Origin: Trichosphaerium sp. ATCC 40318
Taxonomy: Eukaryota; Discosea; Flabellinia; Trichosidae
Direction of reading: 5' to 3'
Assembly: GCA_038496445.1 (NCBI GenBank)
Contig: JALMLS010000627.1
Coordinates: 186,001 to 250,000, forward strand
Length of the DNA stretch: 64,000 nt
Shown: piece by piece, positions 1 through 11,033 of the stretch
Layout: every line of letters starts with the position of its first letter
Position numbering within the stretch: the first letter of the stretch is position 1
Notes under the pieces: generated by a model
Told to the model about the DNA's origin: nothing
Database searches by the model: none
The model's input: the letters and a program-made list of their open reading frames with translations, nothing else
Program-made: the position numbers and the translations under genes

Positions 1-97
1 TGTTTGCTATAGGCTGTTTGGTGAGTGATTATGCCTGAATTAGCCCACCTCCTTTCCTCTAAAACGTCCATAAAACGCAAGCTGTCCAACCATTCTA

Positions 98-886
98 TCA
101 ACACATTCTGCCAGACACATAATTAAATTTTCCTTGTAAGGTTCCATCTCCATTCCATGTTGTAAACTCTCCTTCCTTCTTACCATCAACATAATGACAA
201 TGTGTCCAAAGCTGACCATCGTAATACCAATTCATATATTCTCCTTCAATTTTACCATTAACGTATGTACACTGTTTTTCTAACTGACCATCAATATGCC
301 AGTGCCTGTAAACTCCTTCTCTTTTACCATTATCATAACAACATTTCTCTTCATAATTGCCATTAGTATGCCATCTGGTATACTCTCCATGTATTTTACC
401 ATCAACATAATTACTATTCAATTGTATTTGATTGGTAGGATACCAACGCTTGTAACTTCCTTGTAGTTTACCATTGACATAATTACATTGTTCCCACACT
501 CTTCCATTTGCATACCAACGGTTACTCTCTCCTTCTTGTTTACCATCTACATAATGGCATTGTGTCAATACTTGTCCATTCTCATACCAAGTAATTGACT
601 CTCCATCACGTTGACCGTGTTTCCAATACTCTTTGGATACAAGGTGTAGGTTTGAGATGTTAAAGAACTCAACTTCTTTTTTTTTAAGCCATTTACTGTG
701 TTTCTTCAAATCGTAATCAAACCTTGTTGTAATGGCAGCTTGTTTTGATAATAGAGGCCATTTTTTATATATCTCAAAGTCCAAGTCAATGATATCGAGA
801 TGTATTTCCAGTGGAAGAAGCAGGAGACCATTGATATTTCCCAAATTACAAAATTCGGTATTAGAGGTCATGACCTCTTTATACAA
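98..886 (-). CDS. F-box-like MORN_2 (YwqK-type) repeat protein
   Basis: A single-exon 262-residue protein. Residues about 22-50 (LPLEIHLDIIDLDFEIYKKW) look like an F-box-type helix pair, also present in the paralogue at 59890-60788. From about residue 85 to the end it is a string of roughly eight repeats of about 23 residues with the pattern W-Y-x-N-G-x...C-x-Y-V-x-G-K-x-x-G-E, typical of the MORN_2/YwqK family. Such repeats form beta-hairpins and are often protein- or membrane-binding; no catalytic residue is visible. If the N-terminal part is an F-box, the protein could be a substrate adaptor of an SCF ubiquitin ligase (inference). Either the first ATG or the one five codons later could be the start. 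It is divergent from the LRR gene at 1151, 264 bp away. Bacterial YwqK proteins and giant DNA viruses carry similar repeats, so transfer is possible. Confidence 0.75.
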   Translation of the reverse strand: MYKEVMTSNTEFCNLGNINGLLLLPLEIHLDIIDLDFEIYKKWPLLSKQAAITTRFDYDLKKHSKWLKKKEVEFFNISNLHLVSKEYWKHGQRDGESITWYENGQVLTQCHYVDGKQEGESNRWYANGRVWEQCNYVNGKLQGSYKRWYPTNQIQLNSNYVDGKIHGEYTRWHTNGNYEEKCCYDNGKREGVYRHWHIDGQLEKQCTYVNGKIEGEYMNWYYDGQLWTHCHYVDGKKEGEFTTWNGDGTLQGKFNYVSGRMC

Positions 887-1150
887 AGGTATTTTAGAGC
901 AAAAACGCTACAATACGCCAATACGGTACGTACTAGATAGCTGTGTGCCGTATTCAGCGCTACACAGTCCACTAATCACCTTTACGTTAGGTTTACGATA
1001 ATACCACGTACAATGGAACAGTGTACAAAGCTCTGGTCAATGCTAGTACCAACGAGTCGGTCCTCTGAGACTAAGATTGACTGAAGTCAAAATACACTGT
1101 TTCAATCATTTCGAGACTTATTACAACAGCTTACTCTCCGCACTACAATC

Positions 1151-2599
1151 ATGAATTTCTTACGTATTTCAGTTGAACACGTGCTAGCATACTATCGTGA
1201 AAGCCACCGAGAAGTATTTGATAAAATTACTGAAGAACGTAAAGAAACATTTGTAAAACAACTTGAAAATACTCTAGATGACATAAATACAAGTCTCCTA
1301 AATCAGCTTGATCATTTTATTTACAACCACACTGATACCGTCATAAACGTAAAGAGTGATACGTACACAAGACATTCAGAAGGTTTAAAGCAACCAAAAT
1401 CGAAATTAAGAAGATCCAGGTATTTTTTGTTATTTTTTTGGTTTTTCGTCTTTGATCTTTCTTCTTTTTCTTCTCTTTTGTTCTCTGTTTGCTTTTTTGT
1501 ACTAACATCTTTTAGAAGAACCACGAGAACAGCTTTCATGTTTGAACCTGAACCACATATTCTTGATTTTCCAGTTGAAGTTATTTCAAACATTGTACAA
1601 AAAACTCGTGGAAAAGATAGATTTCCTGTTGCTCAATCGTGTCATCTTATGGCTGATATTATTCATGATATTGTCGGATACAAAAAGATTAAAGTTAGAA
1701 ACCTAGATGACATGTTGAGTATAAGAAAGTACAAGGGTATAATGAACAATAGTATTATTAGGCTCAGGTTCAAGAGCAGCTTGTTCTCTCTGTTATCGGG
1801 ATGTCGTAAGATTGATTCACATTTATTTACTACTTTGAAGGATGATGATCTGAAGGCTTTTGAAGGGGTTCGTTACTTCGACATGGAAGCCCACACCAAA
1901 GTGACAGCTATAGGTCTCAAAGCACTCAAAGGAGTCCACACTATTAACCTCAGTCGCTGTGCAAACTTAACAGATGAGGGCGTACAGGCACTGGCTGGAG
2001 TTCATGAAATCGATCTTAGTCAGTGCATAAATATTACTGATGAAGGAATAAAAGCATTAAAAGGTGTTCACACAATCAGTCTGTACCGTACCCATGTAAC
2101 AGACAAAGGACTTAGAGAATTAAAAGGCGTATATGATATTGGCCTCGGAAAATGTGCTTCTATAACAAATGAAGGTCTAAAAGCACTAAAAGGTGTTCAT
2201 ACCATCAGCCTTTACGAAAATTATCAAATATCAGATGAAGGCATGAAGGCACTGAAAGGTGTTCATAAAATAAACTTGTGTGGTACTTCAGTTACAGATA
2301 AAGGACTTAAACACCTAGCAGGTGTTTATGATATTAACCTTGAAAGATGTGAATATATAACAGATGAAGGTCTCAAAGCACTAAAAGGAGTTCATACTAT
2401 CAGTCTTTGTGATAATGAGCAAATTACAGATGAAGGCCTTAAGCCACTTGTAGGTGTTCATAGAATTGACCTGAATAGCACTTCAGTTACAGATGAAGGC
2501 ATAAAAATATTATACGGTGTTGACTATATTGATGTTTCCTACACTGCAGTAACTTATGAAGGTGCTCACTTTCTAGAAGGCTCATATATATGTCGTTGA
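1151..2599 (+). CDS. F-box / leucine-rich repeat protein with N-terminal YYR module (LRR-1)
   Basis: Two exons. Exon 1 (1151-1419) encodes an unrecognised ~90-residue module beginning MNFLRISVEHVLAYYRESH. A 96-nt T-rich intron (1420-1515, GT...TTTTAG) is in frame, so it can be mistaken for coding sequence; removing it leaves about 450 residues. Exon 2 begins with an F-box-like segment (ILDFPVEVISNIVQ...AQSC...DIIHDIVGYKK), then about twelve repeats of 22-24 residues with consensus ITDEGLKALKGVHTINL, a cysteine-containing LRR type. By analogy with Fbxl proteins it would bind a substrate through the LRRs and an SCF ligase through the F-box (inference). The intron is phase 2, matching the intron of the paralogue at 19090-20692, which supports both models. 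Confidence 0.8.
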   Translation: MNFLRISVEHVLAYYRESHREVFDKITEERKETFVKQLENTLDDINTSLLNQLDHFIYNHTDTVINVKSDTYTRHSEGLKQPKSKLRRSRYFLLFFWFFVFDLSSFSSLLFSVCFFVLTSFRRTTRTAFMFEPEPHILDFPVEVISNIVQKTRGKDRFPVAQSCHLMADIIHDIVGYKKIKVRNLDDMLSIRKYKGIMNNSIIRLRFKSSLFSLLSGCRKIDSHLFTTLKDDDLKAFEGVRYFDMEAHTKVTAIGLKALKGVHTINLSRCANLTDEGVQALAGVHEIDLSQCINITDEGIKALKGVHTISLYRTHVTDKGLRELKGVYDIGLGKCASITNEGLKALKGVHTISLYENYQISDEGMKALKGVHKINLCGTSVTDKGLKHLAGVYDINLERCEYITDEGLKALKGVHTISLCDNEQITDEGLKPLVGVHRIDLNSTSVTDEGIKILYGVDYIDVSYTAVTYEGAHFLEGSYICR

Positions 2600-3151
2600 G
2601 TGATCACAATAAAAAATACTGTAAGATTTGATAGCTGTTTTTTTAATCACCTTTCATTCTCGCCACATGAACTGTTTGGACGTTTACGGAATGCTATTTG
2701 TGCCACTAGCTAATGTCTAAAGTTCCCCTGTGCTGTTAGAGCCTTTATATAGGCTATTCTTCGTAATAGCACAACAAGATTCTATCCGCTGTGCCAACAA
2801 CCAGACCCATGTTTAACGGTAACATATCCATTTTTGGAAGTTGCATATGGGCGAGATAATCATTTACACTCAAACCTGGCCAGGATTAATGAGTCCGTTC
2901 GTATGTTCTCGTTTTTCGCACGTGCTTAACTTCGAAATCAGTCGGATTGGTATACGTGGGTTGTTAAGCTAAGGGACAGAAAGAAATTAACAGAGGGGAC
3001 TGCTTCACATGTAGACACTAACGATCATTATACGTGAAATAGCGTAGTGAGGATGCGAATACAACATTCTCTCAAACGACTTTTCCATCATAATGGAAAA
3101 AATGATTACAGTGAATATTCTAGCAAATTACTTTTTTTTTATCATTTGACA
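2600..3151. other. intergenic, 3' ends of convergent genes
   Basis: This stretch lies between the 3' end of LRR-1 and the 3' end of the minus-strand DUF4397 gene. I see no coding signal; it has A/T runs and a possible AATAAA-like signal (ACAATAAAAAATAC) just after the LRR-1 stop. Confidence 0.5.
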
Positions 3152-4586
3152 TTAGAGATCGTTATGCATGAAAGTACAGATATTTTGTAAAAATCCAACA
3201 ACAAATATTGAGTAAGATCTCTTTGATTCTATTTCACCATCCACCTAGATAAAGTTTATAAAAGAGACTAAAAAAAAAACGAAAAAAAAAACCCAATTGT
3301 TCAATTCATTTTAACTGTACCGTTGCAAGTATTGATGTTGTATCTCTCTTTGTAAGAACTAATGATAGATGACGTACATCTAAATCTATGTAACCAGCTG
3401 CACTCCTAAACGTACAAGTAAGAATCGACGTTTTCAAAAACAAAAATAAAATAGAAGTCAGCGCAGAAACAAGGCATAGCTGTTGCTTTCAACGCACATG
3501 TAAGCTACATTTCTGAATAACGTTATTCCTGTTGCTATTGAATCGTGCACATCAAACGGTCCTGCATCCGGAGATAGATTAAATATTCTTATCGAAGCTT
3601 CACCCTACATTAAAATCAGTACCATCATGACAAAACCAAAAACAACAAGACTCTCAACAAACGTTAGAACCGTTACCAACTAAGAAAAGGTTAAAACAAT
3701 ATTCTTTGATACAACACACTGTATAGACTATATGAGTATATCTAGAATTAGGTTAACCTTACTTAACCTTTGTTGGAAACGCTCCAAACGAGGTTGATGA
3801 ACAATTCTCTTTAGCTGAAAAAAAAAGTTGCTAATCTTTTTCCATACAGGTACTGGTTCATGTGTTTCATCTACGAAAGCCTTGACTATAATAGATTGCT
3901 TGAAATTCCCTTTTTTTCGGTTAAAACAACTCTAAACAATTCTTCTTTGAAAGAAACATACCCATCAGTGCCAATGTGTATGGCCTGTATCTATCAATTT
4001 CTATACTGTAAAAGTAGTGAGATACAAAATTTCAAGTGTATATCATTAATAAACATACCTTCCATTCGCCAGTATAGAAGAGTTTTGTCCTGATGCATAT
4101 ACCTAACGACAATACAGTTGAGACTATGACTTATACTTTATATTCATTGCTCTTAGCATACCTTGATGGTGTACTGTCCTTTTTCTAACGGTCTGTAGTA
4201 GGTGACTTGTTTGAAATCAAGGCCAGAATATAGCTATAAAAAAACGATGGTTAAACCCGAAAATGCCGATATTGGCGTTTTTAGAAGTGAACATAGTGCT
4301 GAATCTTCATATGACTTTTTTGACATTTGAACATTCGTGTACACGGTCATTATTTTGTTTGTTTGATTTAAAAGTAATGCAAACAATACTTTTACCATGT
4401 AGGGCATACCTTCTCTCCATTTGCGTAGACATCAAGAGGGTCACTGCCCGCAACGGCCTGAGCGACACGTATTACGCCTCCAGACGCGTGCTATACTACT
4501 TTTACTTGATATTACTAAGTTTATCATCCACGCACGCTTAAAACAGCTAATAATACTCCTAGTATAATGAACTGGTATGTTTGCAT
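3152..4586 (-). CDS. secreted protein with two DUF4397 domains
   Basis: Assembled by eye from small exons. Exon 1 (4586-4536) encodes signal peptide MQTYQFIILGVLLAVLS. Exons 4490-4410, 4233-4162, 4102-4059 and 4005-3962 follow in compatible phases and give HASGGVIRVAQAVAGSDPLD...YSGLDFKQVTYYRPLEKG...YTLALMG, the pattern of a DUF4397 domain (HAS start, buried F/Y strands, YTLALMG end). A second domain follows near 3606-3150 (ASIRIFNLSPDAGPFDV...LFRNVAY...RSYSIFVVGFL, stop at 3152-3154). The joint between the domains (about 3850-3610) is not resolved: phases match only if a weak acceptor is used near 3800. DUF4397 is an extracellular beta-sandwich of unknown function, seen in secreted and cell-wall proteins. 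The exons are 44-81 nt, so plain ORF tools miss the gene. Confidence 0.7.
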
Positions 4587-5120
4587 ACTTCGAACTGTTA
4601 TAGGCTGAAAGGGATCACGTTTTGACTTTTTATTGAAAAGGTTTTTTTCAAAAAACTGCACGTGCGCAAACCTCGCGTGGAATAAGTTGTCCAAAGTCCA
4701 AACTTTAACTCAATTGCAATAACGTAAATAAACTATGCGGCTACGTGTTTTGTTTTGCTGCTATTCAAGCTCCATGAGCTGAAGTTCTACACCTTGAACT
4801 ACGACACTCAATCTTTATCTCATGGTGAGTAAATCTATGGTACAAAAGATTGAGTCTTAGCTTTTGTCTAAAGTAAACGATATTTCCGTTTATGACCAAG
4901 CGCTTGTTAATATCACGTGTTTTGGCAATGACACGTTCTATTGACAATAATTTTACTGTGAACAGCTGTAAACCTGAACACTGAATACAATCGCGTTGAA
5001 TTAAACGTCAGTCTTATTGATATTTTTTCCGATTTGTTCTAAACCAAATACGACTATTTTCTTTGACGAAGACTAAATTGGACAGGTAAAAGTGGATTTT
5101 ACGTACAAAACGTAACAGAA
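4587..5120. other. intergenic with weak exon-like stretches
   Basis: This is the interval between the divergent DUF4397 and RBR genes. On the plus strand two stretches look exon-like: one ending YTLNYDTQSLSH before a GTGAGT at about 4824, and one after a CTTAG at about 4860 reading LLSKVNDISVYDQALVN and ending at a stop near 4946. No start codon could be joined to them, so I do not call a gene. It also contains CACGTG at about 4661 and 4914. Confidence 0.35.
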
Positions 5121-7001
5121 ATGAGCGAGCCTAAACTTATAAACCCTTTTGAGAGCCTTGTAATTCAAGAACCCGTTAAAGGTAACGTTTTACGTTAACG
5201 CTTTTAAAATATGGTCTAAACTGGCTTAGAAAATGGTATGGCAAAGGAACCGTGCCCTATTTGCGGCCTGACGTTCAGTGATGATCAAATTACACAACAT
5301 GTAAATTTGTGTATTGATGAATACACTGCCAAGGAGCTTCAGATGGCTATATACCAAGAAGTGGGTCTATTAATCGAATTTACCCGGGTTAATATCTGAA
5401 ATAGGCTGATAGGCAGTTCCGAGAGGATATACAGATAGAATCTATTAATCCAAGCAATGTAGACGCGTTTGACTGCCCAATCTGTTTAGACTCAACAAAA
5501 ACAGGAAATGGATACGAGTATGCGATGGTCATGTGTATTGCGCCTAACTGTAAACTAGATTCGAATGTAAACATAAATATTGTGGCGAGGTAAACTAGGA
5601 AAATGCATTTTCGAGAAATCACGAAAACAGTTCGCTAAACTTTTCTTGTTAATGTATTTTTAGTGTCTCGAGGATTATTATACTTCTATGATAATGAATG
5701 GTAAAGCTGAACAACTTGTTTGTCCAGACCCATCATGCAATCGCATGTGCACGTACCAAGATGTACGTTTTTCTTTGTGGTTTTTTTTCGTTTTGAAAAT
5801 ATAGGTTGCATGTTGTGCGGTTTTGGTTGGTTACTTTATCATTAATACGACAATTTTAGGTAAGGTTTATACTACCTGATGCTATGTTTGATAAGTATAA
5901 AGAATTCATGAGGAACGCAGTGATAGACAAAGACCCAAACCAACGCTGGTAAAACTTTATTTACTTTCTAACAAATTGTTTTTACTCGCTGCAAATAGCA
6001 ATGAATACCAAACAAAACGTAACATACAAATACATGTATGCCAAACTACCAAATTTTAATATCAAAAATCACGTGACAGAAAGTCTTAATGTCAAACCGT
6101 TCAGATTCAGTTTTTTAGTAAATTTTAGAATGAAACTTCTTAACACTCATTTACAGGTGTCCTAATCCTACTGGTTGTGGTACTGTTTGTAAAGGAAATG
6201 CTGACACAACTAAAATAACATGTCCAACATGTAATTACTCTTTTTGCTTTAAATGCCAAGACACAGTACGTACTTTTTTTTTATTCTCAAGAGTGAATGG
6301 AAATCTTTAATTGCTACTGGTATTCTTTGCAAAAATAACACGTGTCTGCAGTGGCACGAAAAACGAACATGCGAGCAATATGCTAAATGGAAAATGTTGC
6401 GCACAACGCATGCAGAATGGCGCGTTGCTATATGGAAGAAGATGAACTCTAAAAGCTGTCCAAAATGTAGTGCAAATATTCAAAAACATGGAGGTGCGTA
6501 AACAAAAAGACATAATCACGTTTTTCCCCTATCTAAGATTACGCCAAAAAGGTTGTAATCACATGACATGCTCAAAGTGTAGCTTTGAATTTTGCTGGCA
6601 ATGTATGGCACAATACGAGGTACAAAGCACAAATTTCGAAGATATGAGTGTTGTTATTATTATTCTGACAAGAGGTACTGTAGGACGACCATTTTGATGA
6701 AGGTTGGTGTTGTATGTATGGTAGGGTAGCTGGAATTAATTATTTTGGACATGGCGCGAAGAGAATATGGCATAAAATGTCTGAAAGTAAGCGCTAGTTG
6801 ACAACAAAATGTGGTTTCTTTTACTCACATTGTTTTTCTTTTGTAGATTTAACACGTGTCGGAGAGATAAAAGAAAGTATAGGTGATAGATGGGAGGACA
6901 CAAAAGAATCCATGGGAGAGAAGTGGCAAGGATCAAAAGAGAAAATGTCTGAAGGAATATCACGATTTAAAAGTCTTTTTTCAAGGCAACAAAACACATA
7001 A
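5121..7001 (+). CDS. RBR-type E3 ubiquitin ligase with N-terminal C2HC finger
   Basis: Eleven exons: 5121-5181, 5230-5360, 5405-5517, 5559-5589, 5664-5762, 5860-5948, 6157-6265, 6352-6493, 6552-6619, 6684-6786 and 6847-7001, totalling 1101 nt (366 residues) with every junction in phase. N-terminal finger CPICGLTFSDDQITQHVNLC resembles a UBZ or Rad18-type zinc finger. RING1 is CPICLD...CKHKYCGEC...CPDPSC, the IBR contains WCPNPTGCG...CPTCNYSFCFKCQ, and RING2 is CPKCSANIQKHGGCNHMTC followed by CSFEFCWQC. The cysteine in NHMTC is the expected thioester site, so the ligase looks active. After RING2 comes a W/C-rich linker and a charged C-terminal helix rich in K/E/R. RBR ligases accept ubiquitin from an E2 onto RING2 before passing it to substrate. 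Introns are as short as 41 nt (5518-5558). A poly(A)-type AATAAA follows the stop at about 7039. Confidence 0.92.
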
Positions 7002-8246
7002 ACCGGATAAATCAAGTGTCGTCCTAATGTAACATATCAATAAAAAATCTCCTCCACAAAAAACCCGACAAACAAGAATGCTCATTTACACATAAAGCGT
7101 ATTGAGCGTAAAATAAAAAGGCAAAAATCGAACATTTTTGAAAAATCAATAAATCACGTGTTTGATGGCTTTTGCATACTTCGTAGTGTTTCTAACTGTT
7201 GTGTGTAAAATAGGTGTGTAGTTATTGCAATTGATTTGTGAATAAAACCCAAATCTCCGATCGAAGAGAGTGTGTGCACATTGTGAAACCACCGCGAGCA
7301 CTGTGTGAGCTTTTTTGTTTTGTACGTTTACTGTGTGGACTGTTTTTTGAGCGGTTGCTTCCACGTGCTTGTTGTACGTTACCTTGCTTAAGGAACTGTT
7401 TACCTTCTGCACGTAAAGCCATTTTTATTTTGAAACTCTTTTTTGTTCTCCGATAGTAAAACCTTCTGCTTTACTTAGCAGCACACTATTTGTCTGTAGT
7501 GTAATGAGCGAAATTTACATAAACCGTTGTAGTACAGAGGCTTGTGTGCGTTTTTTTTTTGAGGTTTTTTTTTGATGAAGTCAAGAAACAATCAGCGCCC
7601 AAGTAATTTCGCCTGTTTGTTTTGAATTTTGTAGAGTTACTACAACTGAGCAAACAACTAGCGTTACCAATACCAGCGGTAGTATCTCCATTAATACTAC
7701 AGTGTTATGGCGTGAGCTCCAACATCTCGGTTAATAGCGCTATATACTACGAAACTCCAACGACGTACTACTTTACACAATGGCAATCAAATAAAAGCCC
7801 ATTTCAGGGTGAGTCGCAAATTTCTTCAAAACCTCTTTTCTCCCGTGCTCTTAGATGGCAAGTAAGAGGTAAGAGGTACGTTGAGATAGTACTGCGTACG
7901 ACAGGGTGCAGAAAAGGACATGTGAACCTATAATCGTGTTCATTTCATAAAGTTTTTTTTTTACTTTTTGTCCTACAAATACAACCTTGTTTTTCTTTTT
8001 TTTTATGTACATATTCCAAACGTTTATACTTTGGATGCCGCGTCAGAACGGTTTTTAGTTTAGTTTTTTCCAACAACGCCTTTTTCTTTATCCTTCCGTT
8101 CTACCATACGATTACGCATATATCGCGTGAATGTAGCGTTTCGTTGGCGTAAAAGAGTATTCTGTCTACGCAGCGCCATGTTCTGTTTATACATACTGTC
8201 TGCGTACGCGTATATGGTCCTCTAGGCGTAAAAAAGTTAACTTACG
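7002..8246. other. unresolved region with competing short ORFs
   Basis: No confident gene. On the minus strand, ATG at 7422 opens MALRAEGKQFLKQ before a possible GTAACG donor, reminiscent of the first helix of a TPR, but no second exon is convincing. On the plus strand, 7634-7806 is open in two frames and is followed by a plausible 45-nt intron (GTGAGT at 7809 to CTTAG at 7854). Homology or transcript data would be needed to choose. Poly(T) runs are frequent. Confidence 0.3.
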
Positions 8247-8861
8247 CTAATGAATAGGCTGTGTGATAACGTGCAAATTTTTTTTTAAGTGATTCTCTTT
8301 TAAAAGGTTGTATGACGTGACAGGTACACCACGAATACGTATAGCAACATTTTGAATGAGGAAAAAACGAATGTGTCCACTACGAAGCAGAAATGTGGAA
8401 ATTTTTACTGCAAGCTCAAATACTAGACCCCAAATACAACTTCTCATTAATGCACTTGTTCGCATGTGAAAGAGGAAGTATGGGGTTATGATTTTTTCAT
8501 CAAAAAAATGAGAATGCAGTCAACAAAAAATGTGAGACCAAAAAAAACAGCGTACCATGCGTTCTCGAAACTTCGCTGCTCTGATGTTATATTCTCTCTT
8601 GCGGTCGTATGACCATTTTTCATACCTCTGACATGCCCAATCCCATCCGTTCTCCTCTACCGCAAGCTTAAAGACGTGCATTTTATCTATCGTCGGTTCT
8701 GGTTGAATACTGAACGTATGTCTATGGGTAAAGGACTCCTCACGGTTGCGAACCGCATCCGGCTTCTGTCTAGCAGCGTTTATGGTCGTTGTGGAATTTT
8801 GGAAATCTGCCGTCGATATTGGCGTTGGTAACGTTGTATTGGGGACTGTATCGGATTTCAT
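8247..8861 (-). CDS. unrecognised protein, first exon clear, 3' part uncertain
   Basis: The exon 8861-8571 reads as coding: MKSDTVPNTTLPTP, then a Ser/Thr-rich stretch and a tryptophan/tyrosine-rich basic segment (VEENGWDWACQRYEKWSYDR, then KREYNIRAAKFRERM), ended by a GTACGC donor at about 8568. Downstream, an open frame to a TAG at 8247 encodes a hydrophobic then basic segment, but its phase does not join exon 1 through any strong acceptor I could find. I do not recognise the family. The start is the first ATG, with no in-frame upstream extension. It faces the enoyl-reductase gene's 3' end. Confidence 0.45.
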
Positions 8862-9297
8862 TGCGTATGGTAGGTGTGGTTACTTGCGTGATGATAACAC
8901 AAATCTATTTTTTTTTTTTCACTTTTTCAAAATTTTTACAAATATCACTTACACAAAGGCTCCGACACACGAGAACAAATTGTATGACTATGTATTCATA
9001 CGCATTAAGCACATTATAAAAAAAACCGACACACATATTTGTGTTCCTTTAGGCGCCTTGTGATCACAAATAATTTGAACGTTTGCACATTTTTTTTCAG
9101 CGAATCACATTGGTAAACGTGAACGGTCGGGTTAATACCTTTCTTTTGTTAACAACGCAAATATTTTATTGATGTACACAATGCATAGCGTATTGTTAAC
9201 AAATGTATGGTGTCATATTCGTTTTAGCATTTTATACGATGTCTTATAAGTACGTCGTAGAGCTAAATGCTTTTAAAGAAAAAAAAACCGTTCACAT
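8862..9297. other. intergenic, nothing recognised
   Basis: This lies upstream of the minus-strand gene starting at 8861 and downstream of TSC13. It is A/T-rich and low-complexity, and both strands show only short ORFs. Confidence 0.5.
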
Positions 9298-10762
9298 TAA
9301 ATGACAAATGGGATTAAAATTTTCCGATGTTTTGGATAATCCGGAAACATAGCTATGAGCTTGTTATGCTTCTGTTTAGCCCATATATACATCTGACCAG
9401 CGCTTAGGACCAGGAAGAATAAGACTAAATGCTAATTAGACCGAATAATAAACGGAGAAAGGAGAATTAATGAAAAAAACAAAAATGTTCGAAAGAGAAA
9501 AATTAACTAACCTGACGGATGTATTGTTACAATAAGGAAACCAAACCAAGTCATAATTTCTCCAAAATAGTTCGCACAAGTGACATACTCGAACATGAAA
9601 CCACGTGGAATAGAACGCGTAGTTGTACCAGGTTTACGTAGATTTTTTAATGTAATATGAGCGTGGCCATTAATGTATTCTCCAATCTGAAAAATAGTGT
9701 AAGTTAAAAGAAGAAAAATCAAGTGAATTATTTTAGTAATGAGATTGTTCTTTTTTGTAGAAACAACAAATTTTTATAACATCACTTACACAGAAAATAA
9801 CTATCCCCGTCCAAAGCTGAAGCTCATTTACTACAGTTATAGATGGCATGGTAATAACGAAAAACCCAACGTACATTCCTGTATTCACATGTGAGTTAAT
9901 ACAGTTTCGCAAGTCACCACACATAACATTTCAGCTCCACAAAAAAAAAATTGTAAAATAAATTCTAAACGTACCAGCACCCCAGTAGTGCGTACAATTC
10001 TTGAACAAATTAGGCCAAACGGGCATTGTAGCGTGTGAGAATCTGTGCACGAAAAGAGTCTCAAGCACGCGCTTCACAAAGTGCAATACCCATAGTACTG
10101 TTGCAATACTAAGCACAAAAAAAAATGAGCGTCATCACAAAGAATAGTTACAAATCACGTGATTCTTTCAAAATGGTCGTTTTATGGAAGTATCAACCCG
10201 TTACTAGTTTGCTAAAACGTACTATTGTATTTGATTCAAGGACGTTGACAGTGCTAAGGCAAGCCACAATAGAATAGGGCCAGTGTACTCAACAACAAAA
10301 ACCTTTTCAACGCGAGCGTTAGCCGTTGCATAACATTACTGTATGGAGACGCACGAGTTTGTATGATATTTGCATGCCCAAATCTTTAAAGTAGACAACC
10401 CAGTAGCTGTAAGAAAATCATTTTTAATTTATGGTGTACCGGATTCTTTAAATCGAACGAAACGCTACTAAGTTGCTGTTTGTCATCCTTTAGCGCAGCA
10501 GCGCCTTTTTCTACACGCAGTTAATGTATATCGTTGCTTTACGCGAAAATACCATTGCTCAACGTGTATCTATGCCTGTTGGGTACTAGGTGACCCATTT
10601 TGTTCGGTTTAACTACAGTTCTCAAGTTACACAAACAAAAGTGCGCCAATACTTACATAGTTGCTCATACACGGCTCTTTTAAGATCAGAAACCGTATTT
10701 CCAGAGGACACTTGAACGCTACCGTAATCCCTACCGGTTCTCGACAATACTGTGATATTCAT
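9298..10762 (-). CDS. TSC13: very-long-chain enoyl-CoA reductase (TECR/Tsc13)
   Basis: This is the last step of the ER fatty-acid elongation cycle: trans-2-enoyl-CoA is reduced with NADPH to the saturated acyl-CoA used for sphingolipids. Exon 1 (10762-10657) is [20 protein letters not shown], the ubiquitin-like N-terminal domain of this family. Later exons give [31 protein letters not shown], the membrane core [20 protein letters not shown] with [12 protein letters not shown], then [20 protein letters not shown] and [19 protein letters not shown], and the last exon with [11 protein letters not shown]...[17 protein letters not shown] ending at 9298. The length and the NYFGE/PRG signatures fit the family. 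At least six introns are present, one containing AATCACGTGATT. It is divergent from RPL10 (271 bp). Confidence 0.92.
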
Positions 10763-11033
10763 TGCTTTTGGTCTCAGTTAAGAATTCTGGCGGGTTAATG
10801 GGCCTCTAATATGTAATTTGACGACAAAATCATGGTCAATGGCGTTTTTTAAAATGTTGGCTGTTAAAAAAAAATTGTTAATAAGATCTAGAAAGTAGCT
10901 AAACACTGTATAAAATTCAGTGAGAATACTTGCGGATAAACCAGCGCAGAACGGAAACGTTGAATTCGTGTTTGACCTTACATGACTTTTCCTTTTGTAA
11001 TTTTCATCTTTTAACCACACATCAAGGAAAAAC

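Noticed and set aside
1321-1593. 90-codon minus-strand ORF
   Set aside because: It is antisense to LRR-1 and spans its T-rich intron, which creates a spurious lysine/glutamate-rich reading.
5520-5560. Apparent RING1 cysteines (CDGHVYCA) in a shifted frame
   Set aside because: This looked like a frameshifted RING, but the stretch is a 41-nt intron. Removing it gives a proper RING1 (CKHKYCGEC) with all phases intact.
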